Assembly: GCA_023139025.1 (NCBI GenBank)
Contig: JAGLOH010000164.1
Location: forward strand, 1-5,417
Direction of reading: 5' to 3'
Length of the DNA: 5,417 bases
Source of the DNA: Candidatus Heimdallarchaeota archaeon
GTDB lineage: Archaea > Asgardarchaeota > Heimdallarchaeia > Heimdallarchaeales > Heimdallarchaeaceae
The notes beneath the pieces were generated by a model. It was not told where the DNA came from and did not search any database. It saw only the letters and a program-made list of their open reading frames with translations. Positions 1 through 5,417 of the stretch are shown piece after piece. Made by a program: the position numbers and the translations under genes. Position 1 is the stretch's first letter. Each line of letters begins with the position of its first letter.

Positions 1-419
1 AGGGTGGATTTGATGTTGTTATTGAACATGATGTAGATGTAAAATGGTATCAAGCTCTAAAAAGGCTTACAGATATTGATTCCTCCAAACTTGAAGGATT
101 TAGGAAAATTATCTCAAGAACTTCTAATGCAAAAATAACTTGTTCAGTGATGAAAGATGGCAAATCTATTGGAATCGTCTTAGGAGTTATTGAAGAACCT
201 TACATAGGAATCTTTGATTTGGTTGTTCATTCAGATTACCGAAGACAAGGCATCGGAGAGTTCATCATGAGATTGATGATGTCATATGCACAAAAGAGCA
301 AATTACAAACAATGTACCTCCAAGTTGAAGCTAATAATTTACCAGCTGTTAAATTGTACAAGAAACTGAATTTTCAAGAGAGATATAGATATAGATATCT
401 AGCTAGAGAGATAGAATAA
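1..419 (+). CDS. GNAT-family N-acetyltransferase, C-terminal part (5' end outside window)
   Basis: The reading frame is open from base 3 with no stop before TAA at 417-419, so the gene begins upstream; the ATG at 147 is internal because the frame upstream of it also reads as protein. The visible 138 residues hold the acetyl-CoA half of a GCN5-related acetyltransferase. Motif A is VVHSDYRRQGIG (RRQGIG at 240-257), the pyrophosphate-binding loop of the form (R/Q)xxGxG/A. Motif B is the strand YLQVEANN followed by the helix NNLPAVKLYKKLNF, with the usual N..A..LY..L.F pattern (about 333-374). The family moves an acetyl group from acetyl-CoA to an amine; the substrate cannot be read from this part. 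The end of the protein is RYRYRY, encoded by three AGATAT units; Y-rich endings after motif B are common in this GNAT subgroup. It is convergent with the next gene, 13 bp away. Family is secure, substrate unknown. Confidence 0.9.
   Translation, partial: GGFDVVIEHDVDVKWYQALKRLTDIDSSKLEGFRKIISRTSNAKITCSVMKDGKSIGIVLGVIEEPYIGIFDLVVHSDYRRQGIGEFIMRLMMSYAQKSKLQTMYLQVEANNLPAVKLYKKLNFQERYRYRYLAREIE
381..398 (+). repeat. Three tandem AGATAT units inside the acetyltransferase gene
   Basis: Three exact copies of AGATAT in frame encode Arg-Tyr-Arg-Tyr-Arg-Tyr near the C-terminus. The tract runs into small palindromes (AGATATCT at 393-400 and CTAGCTAG at 399-406). It is a short simple repeat that could change length in whole codon pairs without shifting the frame; no function is implied. 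Confidence 0.6.
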
Positions 420-432
420 ATAAAATAAGATC
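411..432 (-). terminator. Possible T-rich terminator of the longin/DENN-like gene
   Basis: Read on the minus strand, the bases just after the stop codon at 433-435 are GATCTTATTTTATTTATT, a T-rich stretch of the sort that ends transcription in archaea without needing a hairpin. The perfect palindrome TAAGATCTTA (426-435) covers the stop codon but has no loop. The plus strand here is A-rich, so no matching terminator is seen for the acetyltransferase gene. Confidence 0.35.
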
Positions 433-1839
433 TTAAAGTAAGTAATCTAACAATGAATTTCGTTTAACAGCTAATTCTAAAGCTTTTCTGAAGAAACTTG
501 TAGCATAACCTGTTGATGAGGAAATATTTTTCAATTTAGTTTTAGCTTCTTCTTTATCTAACAAAGCTAATGCTGTTAAATCTATAGTTAACTCGACTAA
601 TTTTTCCAAATCATCAACAATTTTGGTTACTACCTCAACAACAGATAGTTTCTTGATTATGTCAAACAATCTTTTAAAATGCTTACTAGATTTTCCTCTA
701 GAAACCTTTGATGACTCTAGATTGATACAGGTGTCAGTTTCAGAGATTAGTTTTTTCTCAATAAGTTTTTTATAAACTGTTAAAGACATACCACAAAATC
801 TTGCATCTAGGTCACATTTACTATACGTAATTATATCCACTTCAGCTGACCAAAGGCTGACAAAGGTCTGTAAATGTTGAGTAAATATAGACATTGAATC
901 AATCACTAGTTTAACAGTAGGTTTGTCTCCAATTACATAAACTGGATTACCTAGTAGAGCAGAGTAAATTGCATTGTCAAGATTCCGACTAACAGTTCTA
1001 TCTAAGAAGGTTGGTGAAAGATCTTCTATATTGATTCTTGATAATCTATTTCCAAGATCTTCAGTTTCCATAATTTTATGAAGAATCTCTTCCATGGTGA
1101 AATTTTCCTTTTTGTCATTCAACATCGTAAGTTGATTGTTCATAAGATCATATAACCTAAAAAGAACTTGTTTCAGATTTTGAGGAAATTTTAGAATTCC
1201 AACTCTAGATTTTTCACCATCGGTATCAATAATGGTGTAGGTTAAACTTTTTTCTTTTTCTATAAAAGTTAGAATTCCAGTAATATTTCCTTGAAATTTC
1301 CTGTTAGCTTTAAGAGCATCTAACATCGATGCTATCTTAGGAATATGTTTTCCTGAACCTACTTGGTTCTTTATCTTTAAACCTTCGTCAGAATGAACTA
1401 GAGTAAAATGTGCAATTTCTGCTGATTTTAAAGGTCTTCCTGAGATCGAGATATCTAATGCTTGAATATCTTTCAAACATCTATCTAAGATTATTGATGC
1501 TTCTCCTTCTGTGATTCTGCTTGGATCAGCCCCCTCTAATAGTGGACCTGTACATATACTAAATTTTTCTAGCAGTTGTTTTAAAGTATCTTCAGTCAGT
1601 GTAGATTCTTCATCGATGGTTTCAAGAATTAAAACAAAATCATGAACTCTGATAAAGGAGACAGTTCTATCGTGATAAGATATCGATTGCAATTCTCTAT
1701 GGTGAACTTCTTTAGAAAAAGAGATTAAAGCTGTCACCAAGCCTGTAGCTAGAATTTGATTGGTATCGTCAACAACTTCTGGTTTTGAAGCTAACAACAT
1801 CCCATTGGAAGTTACAAGTGATATCTTTATGTTGAGCAT
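433..1839 (-). CDS. Longin/roadblock-like N-terminal domain protein with DENN-like C-terminal region
   Basis: A 468-residue protein, no signal peptide or membrane segment, so probably cytosolic. Residues 1-105 read like the longin/roadblock fold common in Asgard proteins: strand LNIKISLVT, turn SNGMLLAS, helix NQILATGLVTALISFSKEV, then strands QSISYHDRTVSFIRV and HDFVLILETI. Residues 141-240 look like a second alpha/beta unit. Residues 287-380 resemble a DENN core: AIYSALLGNPVYVIGD, helix VKLVIDSMSIFTQHL, a segment ending FCGMS, then CINLESSKVS, echoing the eukaryotic order 'LL..rvvivs...', 'iiGv', 'vDlD...v'. The rest is helical. Eukaryotic longin and DENN proteins act with small GTPases; that role here is inference. 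ATG at 1839 is chosen over TTG at 1851 because the TATA box at 1860-1866 lies about 24 nt before the ATG, fitting a leaderless message, and is too close to the TTG. No ribosome binding site is seen at either. Gene is sure, longin-like start likely, DENN part tentative. Confidence 0.8.
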   Translation of the reverse strand: MLNIKISLVTSNGMLLASKPEVVDDTNQILATGLVTALISFSKEVHHRELQSISYHDRTVSFIRVHDFVLILETIDEESTLTEDTLKQLLEKFSICTGPLLEGADPSRITEGEASIILDRCLKDIQALDISISGRPLKSAEIAHFTLVHSDEGLKIKNQVGSGKHIPKIASMLDALKANRKFQGNITGILTFIEKEKSLTYTIIDTDGEKSRVGILKFPQNLKQVLFRLYDLMNNQLTMLNDKKENFTMEEILHKIMETEDLGNRLSRINIEDLSPTFLDRTVSRNLDNAIYSALLGNPVYVIGDKPTVKLVIDSMSIFTQHLQTFVSLWSAEVDIITYSKCDLDARFCGMSLTVYKKLIEKKLISETDTCINLESSKVSRGKSSKHFKRLFDIIKKLSVVEVVTKIVDDLEKLVELTIDLTALALLDKEEAKTKLKNISSSTGYATSFFRKALELAVKRNSLLDYLL

Positions 1840-1846
1840 TAGTTTA

Positions 1847-1860
1847 ACCAACTAATTGGT
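1847..1860. promoter_or_regulatory. Palindrome between TATA box and start codon, possible operator
   Basis: ACCAA-CTAA-TTGGT is a 5-bp inverted repeat with a 4-base centre. It fills the gap between the TATA box and the ATG of the minus-strand gene and touches the last base of the TATA box. A protein bound here would block polymerase loading, so a repressor site is plausible. It is short, in AT-rich DNA, and could be chance. Confidence 0.3.
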
Positions 1861-1867
1861 ATATAAG
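1860..1867 (-). promoter_or_regulatory. TATA box of the longin/DENN-like gene
   Basis: On the minus strand the sequence is CTTATATA, preceded by the A-rich GGAAAAT that could serve as the TFB-recognition element. Its centre is about 24 nt before the ATG at 1839, the spacing expected when transcription starts at or next to the start codon, so the message is probably leaderless. Confidence 0.6.
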
Positions 1868-1932
1868 TAAATTTTCCTTTAAGCAAATCAAATAAGAAAA
1901 GTGAAAAAATTAACAATTACAAGAAACAAAAA

Positions 1933-1967
1933 GCGCTATAGCTAGTTTAAAGGCGGTATAGTTAGTT
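1933..1967. repeat. Imperfect 15-bp direct repeat in the divergent promoter region
   Basis: GCGCTATAGCTAGTT (1933-1947) and GCGGTATAGTTAGTT (1953-1967) match at 13 of 15 bases and start 20 bp apart, close to two helical turns, so both copies would face the same side of the DNA. The first copy contains the perfect palindrome GCTATAGC (1935-1942). The pair is flanked by inverted AAGAAAC (1921-1927) and GTTTCTT (1969-1975). It lies 49 bp upstream of the tldD TATA box and about 65 bp from the other one, and is richer in G and C than the surrounding spacer. A regulator-binding site is the simplest reading. Confidence 0.5.
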
Positions 1968-1972
1968 GGTTT

Positions 1973-1990
1973 CTTCAATCACGCATGAAG
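1973..1990. repeat. Small inverted repeat upstream of the tldD promoter
   Basis: CTTCA (1973-1977) and TGAAG (1986-1990) could pair around an 8-base loop, and GAAG-T-CTTC (1987-1995) overlaps it as a second short palindrome. It lies before the tldD TATA box, so it would not be in the tldD message if that box is used. Weak on its own; noted because it sits next to the direct repeats. Confidence 0.25.
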
Positions 1991-2015
1991 TCTTCGTTGA
2001 GGATATTAGAAATTA

Positions 2016-2023
2016 TTTATAAG
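2016..2023 (+). promoter_or_regulatory. TATA box of the tldD-tldE operon
   Basis: TTTATAAG, preceded by the A-rich AGAAATTA as a possible TFB-recognition element, is a good archaeal box A. Transcription would start near 2043-2047, leaving a leader of roughly 30 nt that holds the tldD ribosome binding site. Thus the two divergent genes seem to use different start modes: leadered for tldD, leaderless for its neighbour. Confidence 0.6.
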
Positions 2024-2063
2024 TATCCAAATCCACATCCGTTTGAAATACGCAATTTACAAA

Positions 2064-2068
2064 AGGTG
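2064..2068 (+). promoter_or_regulatory. Ribosome binding site of tldD
   Basis: AGGTG, seven bases before the ATG at 2076, matches the part of the archaeal anti-Shine-Dalgarno sequence that pairs with GGAGGTG. It supports the ATG at 2076 as the true start. Confidence 0.65.
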
Positions 2069-2075
2069 TAATTAA

Positions 2076-3494
2076 ATGGAAAATGGAAATATTCAAGACC
2101 TATTGCATAAAGCTGTTGAGAAGGGAGAAAATTTAGGAGTCAACTTTATTGAAGCTAGATACGATGATCTTAATTTAACAACTGTCAACTACACAAACGA
2201 AATTATTAAGCAATCATCATCTCTCAGCAGAAAAGGCATAGGTATAATGGCATACTATCAAGGAACGCCTGGTTATTCTTACACACCAGAGTTAACTTTA
2301 GAAGGTGTTAAAGAAGCAACTATTAGAGCAGCGAAACTTGCAAAATCTACTGATAGTCGAAACAAAATCAAATTAGACTTTGATTCAATACCAGCTATCA
2401 AGGAAAAGATTGAAGTAAAGGTAAAAAAACACCCCAAAGATTATGAGTTTGCAGATAAGCTAGATATGCTTAAACGTGGAGTAACAGCTGTCAAAGAACA
2501 ACTTGAAGTTACTACAACCATAGGTTTGTACGGAGAAATCTATGGAGAGAAATATCTAGTTAATTCTGAAGGAACTGAGCTTTATTGGGTTCCTCTGATG
2601 GTTGATATCAGGATGGGTGGAGTTGTAATAAGTGAAGGAAAACAATCGCAAAGTTTCACAGGATGGGGAGCTTCAAAAGGTTTGGAATTCTTCGAAGAAA
2701 AAGAAACAACTCCTGAAATAACGGGAACTAATGCAGGAACATATTGCAAGGAACAATTAGAAGCAGTAGCTGCACCTTCTGGAAAAACAAAGACTTTAGT
2801 TTCACCTCAAATGGGTGGAGTGGTAGTGCACGAAAGTTTTGGTCATTTGTCAGAAGCAGATTTTGTTGTTACTGGTCAATCACCAATTGCAGATCGAGTT
2901 GGAGAAGAACTAGGTAGTGAGCATGTTACAATAATAGATGAAGGAGTTTCTCCCTATGGAGGACTGTATCTGCCTTATGACGACCAAGGAATAAAAACTG
3001 GAAGAACAGTACTTCTTGAGAAAGGTATACTTAAAGGATACTTGCACAACAGAGGAACAGCTAAGAAAATGAACTCTGAGTTAACTGGTAACAGTAGAGC
3101 AATCAATTTCATGTTTAATCCAATAGTTAGGATGAAGAACACCTATTTTGAGAAAGGAGATTTAACTTTCGAAGAAGCTGTCGAACATGTAAATACTGGC
3201 GTTTATGCAGTTGATATGTCAGGAGGTCAAGTTGGGCTTGATGGTAATTTCATGTTCAATTGCAGTAGAGGATATCTGATCGAAAATGGAGAAGTAACTA
3301 AACCAATTAAGAACACAGCTCTTTCTGGAAATATTCTAGAGCTTCTGAAATATGTTGAAGGTGGAACTAAAGAAGTTACTATTAAAACAGGATATTTCGG
3401 AGGATGTGGTAAGGGAGGCCAAGGTGGTCTTCCAGTTGGATTCGGTGGTCCTGACATGATTATGGATAAAGTTCTCGTTGGAGGTGCTCAATAA
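2076..3494 (+). CDS. tldD: TldD, catalytic subunit of the TldD/TldE metallopeptidase
   Basis: A 472-residue protein, near the usual TldD length (about 480 in E. coli). The family's metal site is intact: H252-E-S-F-G-H257 gives the HExxxH motif, followed by SEADF as in bacterial HEAVGHGLEGDF. Near the C-terminus, GGCGKGGQGGLPVGFGGP carries Cys444, matching the conserved GxCGKxGQxxPVGxGxP segment that provides the further zinc ligand. The N-terminal half (residues 10-230) is the TldD N-domain. In bacteria TldD pairs with TldE to form a cytoplasmic peptidase that cuts unfolded peptides, known for maturation of microcin B17 and breakdown of the antitoxin CcdA. No peptide precursor is seen here, so the archaeal substrate is unknown and general peptide breakdown is a fair guess. 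It is the first gene of a two-gene operon and overlaps tldE by one base. Identification is firm. Confidence 0.96.
   Translation: MENGNIQDLLHKAVEKGENLGVNFIEARYDDLNLTTVNYTNEIIKQSSSLSRKGIGIMAYYQGTPGYSYTPELTLEGVKEATIRAAKLAKSTDSRNKIKLDFDSIPAIKEKIEVKVKKHPKDYEFADKLDMLKRGVTAVKEQLEVTTTIGLYGEIYGEKYLVNSEGTELYWVPLMVDIRMGGVVISEGKQSQSFTGWGASKGLEFFEEKETTPEITGTNAGTYCKEQLEAVAAPSGKTKTLVSPQMGGVVVHESFGHLSEADFVVTGQSPIADRVGEELGSEHVTIIDEGVSPYGGLYLPYDDQGIKTGRTVLLEKGILKGYLHNRGTAKKMNSELTGNSRAINFMFNPIVRMKNTYFEKGDLTFEEAVEHVNTGVYAVDMSGGQVGLDGNFMFNCSRGYLIENGEVTKPIKNTALSGNILELLKYVEGGTKEVTIKTGYFGGCGKGGQGGLPVGFGGPDMIMDKVLVGGAQ
3480..3486 (+). promoter_or_regulatory. Ribosome binding site of tldE inside the end of tldD
   Basis: GGAGGTG, a full archaeal Shine-Dalgarno sequence, lies seven bases before the tldE ATG and encodes part of the final Gly-Gly-Ala-Gln of TldD. 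Together with the TAATG overlap it indicates that the two subunits are translated in a coupled way, suited to equal amounts of each. Confidence 0.8.
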
Positions 3495-4870
3495 TGACTT
3501 TAGATGAAATTAGAGATAAGATACTTCACATAGCTGATCAAACAATTAAATACGCTAGGGATCTAAATATCCCAGCAGCAGAAGCTTATATCTATAATCT
3601 CTCAAACACCAATTTAACAGATAATAAAGGCAAGATAGACAGTAGAGATGGATTGACCCAAGGTATAGGGCTTAGAGTTGCGATAGGGAAGCAAGTTGGT
3701 TTTGCTAGTTGTACAGGTTTTGAAAAAGAAACAATAAAATCAACTCTTAAACATGCACATAGCATTGCTAAAGTTAGTCCTGAGAATCCCATGTTTAATG
3801 GATTTGTAGCTGGTACAAATGTAGCTAAAGAAGGTATCCTTGATCCTGAGATACTTCAACTTGATCCAGATTCAATGATTGAAACATGTAATTTAATGAG
3901 TCAAGAAATTGATTTGAGTGATAGACGAATTGTATCTATTAGCTATGGAGTAAACTTCTCATTTGGTGGATATGCAGTTGCAACGACAGAAGGATGTTTA
4001 GCTTCATCTCTAATCACAACTTATGCAGCAAACAGTTTCTCGGTAGTAACAGAAGCTGATGATAGGAAAACTGCTAGTGATTTTGTTCAAGGAAGAGAAA
4101 TAAAATCTGTAGAAGGTATCAGTTCAAATGGATTGAAAAAAGCATTAAACTCTCTTGGTTCTAAAGCTTTTGGAGGTTCAGAAGGTTTACCAACAGTTTG
4201 GGAGCCCCGTGAATCAGCTACATTTTTAGCATTTTCATTCTTCAATTGTGTATCTGGATCATCCTATGTTGAAAAAAGCAATCCATGGGGAGATAAACTG
4301 GACCAACAGGTAGCAGTTAAAGAATTGACTTTGATAGATGATGGACAACATCCAGAATCTGATTCTGGAAGAGCAATCGATGCAGAAGGTTCTCCAAAAC
4401 AAACAACAAACATTATTGATGATGGGATATTGAAAACCTTTCTCTTCAATAAAATGTTTGGAGAAGCAGCAGATAAAGCAACAACTGGAAATGCCTCTAG
4501 AGGAGGTTTCTTTGGTGGAATCCCGTATGAAAATGTTCCAAATGTTGGAATTAACAAATTATTGATTAAAGAAGTTGGAAAAAATTTAGATCAACAAATT
4601 GGTGAAATCGATAAAGGAATTCTCATTACAGGTACTCCAATTGGTTTATTTACAGCAAATCAGGTTACAGGTGATTTCAGTATCACTACCAATGATGCTT
4701 TCTTAATTGAGAAAGGAGAAGTTGTTCATCCATTGAAGAATATCAGTATTGCAGGAAATTACTTCGAAACATTAAATGATATGAGAACTATTGGTTCTGA
4801 TAGAGAAGAATCAGGCTGGCCAATAGATGCTCCAGCTATCACATATAATAAGCATACAATTTCAGACTAG
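3494..4870 (+). CDS. tldE: TldE (PmbA), non-catalytic partner of TldD
   Basis: A 458-residue protein, near the usual PmbA/TldE length (about 450). It shares the overall TldD/PmbA fold but lacks HExxxH: the matching region reads VWEPRESATFLAFSFFNC (from residue 235), with no His pair, as expected for TldE, which supports the active site without binding zinc. The C-terminal part is typical of the family: VTGDFSITTNDAFLIEKGEVVHPLKNISIAGNYFETL (from residue 391) resembles the bacterial 'TGdfS...GflIenGe...p...iTIaGN' block. There is no glycine-rich C-terminal CGKxGQ segment. Start at ATG 3494 is set by the GGAGGTG seven bases upstream and the one-base TAATG overlap with tldD. The product should act only as a complex with TldD in the cytoplasm. 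The gene ends within a hairpin followed by a T-tract. Some annotations call this family simply metallopeptidase or 'modulator of gyrase'; the first is misleading for this subunit. Confidence 0.94.
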   Translation: MTLDEIRDKILHIADQTIKYARDLNIPAAEAYIYNLSNTNLTDNKGKIDSRDGLTQGIGLRVAIGKQVGFASCTGFEKETIKSTLKHAHSIAKVSPENPMFNGFVAGTNVAKEGILDPEILQLDPDSMIETCNLMSQEIDLSDRRIVSISYGVNFSFGGYAVATTEGCLASSLITTYAANSFSVVTEADDRKTASDFVQGREIKSVEGISSNGLKKALNSLGSKAFGGSEGLPTVWEPRESATFLAFSFFNCVSGSSYVEKSNPWGDKLDQQVAVKELTLIDDGQHPESDSGRAIDAEGSPKQTTNIIDDGILKTFLFNKMFGEAADKATTGNASRGGFFGGIPYENVPNVGINKLLIKEVGKNLDQQIGEIDKGILITGTPIGLFTANQVTGDFSITTNDAFLIEKGEVVHPLKNISIAGNYFETLNDMRTIGSDREESGWPIDAPAITYNKHTISD

Positions 4871-4901
4871 AAATGCTTATTTTCCTTTTTTTTTATTTTT
4901 T
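4847..4901 (+). terminator. Hairpin plus T-tract terminator of the tldD-tldE operon
   Basis: AATAAGCAT (4847-4855) and ATGCTTATT (4873-4881) form a perfect 9-bp inverted repeat with a 17-base loop that contains the tldE stop codon (TAG, 4868-4870). It is followed by a pyrimidine tract with nine T (4886-4894), one A and six T (4896-4901). Archaeal polymerase can stop at T-tracts alone; the hairpin may help or may protect the message end. The tract reaches the stop codon of the convergent gene. Confidence 0.65.
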
Positions 4902-5406
4902 AAATCCCTTGTATTTTTTTATTGCAGTTTGGGCAAACTGATTTAATTTTTAACCATTCAACCAAATGAGATGTATGAGCTGGAATTTTGCATGATGGAC
5001 ATGTGACATATTTATCGTCTTTACGTATAGAATCCATACAAACGCTGCATTTGTCCTTGAGATTGCTCTGAGCAATTTGTTCTGAAGAAAGTTGAACTTC
5101 TTTTTCGAGAGATTCGTTAACTTCTTCCTCAGTAGAATAGGTGGGTATTTCTTTAAGCAATTTTTTCTGTCTTGTATGTTCTAAAGCCAAATTAACAACT
5201 ATTGCCACTGAAATACCTATAACAATTGACCAAAACCAAAATCCTAGATTACCAAAGAAATCTAGATGAAACCATTCTTCTAATGCTGATAATAAAGCTA
5301 TAACACTTACAAAGGGAATGCAGAGAAGCAGAATAATTTTTGAAATGAAATGCATCTCAAAAAAAGACATCCTAAATATTTTTCTCTTGTCTGCAAGTTT
5401 CTTCAT
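4900..5406 (-). CDS. Two-helix membrane protein with C-terminal RING-like zinc finger (5' end uncertain)
   Basis: From the ATG at 5406 the protein has 168 residues, but the frame stays open to the window edge (a TTG lies at 5415), so the true start may be further upstream. Order of parts: basic N-terminus (KKLADKRK), membrane helix about 20-42, short acidic/aromatic loop, membrane helix about 54-75, basic stretch (HTRQKKLLK), a charged linker rich in Glu about 86-118, then the finger at 120-161. Basic residues on both sides suggest that both ends face the cytosol. The finger has eight ligands: C120-x2-C123-x12-C136-x2-C139-x4-H144-x2-H147-x10-C158-x2-C161. The tail HLVEWLKIKSVCPNC closely echoes the 'WL....CP.C' end of eukaryotic RING-H2 domains, though CPSC replaces the usual C-G-H. 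A ubiquitin-ligase role is possible but unproven; a general zinc-binding interaction domain is the alternative. No ubiquitin-system gene is in the window. Confidence 0.82.
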   Translation of the reverse strand: MKKLADKRKIFRMSFFEMHFISKIILLLCIPFVSVIALLSALEEWFHLDFFGNLGFWFWSIVIGISVAIVVNLALEHTRQKKLLKEIPTYSTEEEVNESLEKEVQLSSEQIAQSNLKDKCSVCMDSIRKDDKYVTCPSCKIPAHTSHLVEWLKIKSVCPNCNKKIQGI

Positions 5407-5417
5407 TATATTCAACC

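Noticed and set aside
147..419. ATG at 147 as the start of a short 90-residue acetyltransferase
   Set aside because: The frame is open and protein-like back to the window edge, and a GNAT domain starting here would lack its first strand and helices.
1840..1851. TTG at 1851 as the start of the longin/DENN-like gene
   Set aside because: The TATA box at 1860-1866 is too close for the TTG to be in the transcript, and no ribosome binding site precedes it.
1951..1990. tRNA-like string GCGGTATAGTTAGTTGGTT
   Set aside because: It resembles the start of a tRNA up to the D loop, but no D-stem partner, anticodon arm, T-arm or acceptor 3' strand follows.
1867..2015. C/D box small RNA or CRISPR array in the divergent spacer
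   Set aside because: No C box (RTGATGA) with a matching D box (CTGA) is present, and there are only two imperfect short repeats with no real spacer between them.
3227..3457. Minus-strand open frame inside tldD
   Set aside because: Proline-rich translation opposite glycine-rich tldD codons; a shadow of the conserved TldD C-terminus.
3592..3792. Minus-strand open frame inside the start of tldE
   Set aside because: No promoter or ribosome binding site and no recognisable protein pattern; it lies opposite a well-supported gene.
4264..4557. Minus-strand open frame inside tldE
   Set aside because: Composition is that of an antisense shadow of the conserved TldE middle region.

Overview
The window looks archaeal, most likely from an AT-rich Asgard (Heimdall-like) lineage. 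This is inferred, not proven. The supporting signs are TATA-box promoters in front of two divergent genes, one start that looks leaderless and two with archaeal Shine-Dalgarno sequences (AGGTG, GGAGGTG), T-rich ends, an archaeal-style TldD/TldE pair, a protein that starts with a longin/roadblock-like domain, and a membrane protein ending in a RING-like zinc finger. The last two are of a kind often met in Asgard genomes.

Layout. 1-419 (+): the C-terminal part of a GNAT acetyltransferase that starts outside the window. 433-1839 (-): a 468-residue protein convergent with it, with a longin-like N-terminus and a C-terminal half that reads like a DENN core module. 1840-2075: a divergent promoter region with a TATA box for each side, an imperfect 15-bp direct repeat, and a 10-bp element found near both promoters in opposite orientation. 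2076-4870 (+): a two-gene operon, tldD then tldE, with a 1-nt TAATG overlap and a strong ribosome binding site inside the end of tldD. 4847-4901: a hairpin plus T-tract that looks like the operon terminator. 4900-5406 (-): a two-helix membrane protein with a cytosolic eight-ligand RING-like finger, convergent with tldE; its 5' end is near or beyond the window edge.

How the genes work together. TldD and TldE should form one cytoplasmic metallopeptidase in which only TldD carries the zinc site (HESFGH plus a C-terminal Cys). The other three genes are separate transcription units and nothing in the sequence ties them to the peptidase, apart from a possible shared regulatory element between the DENN-like gene and tldD. 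The points most worth following are the longin/DENN-like protein, because DENN modules are known mainly as eukaryotic regulators of small GTPases, and the membrane-anchored RING-like protein.
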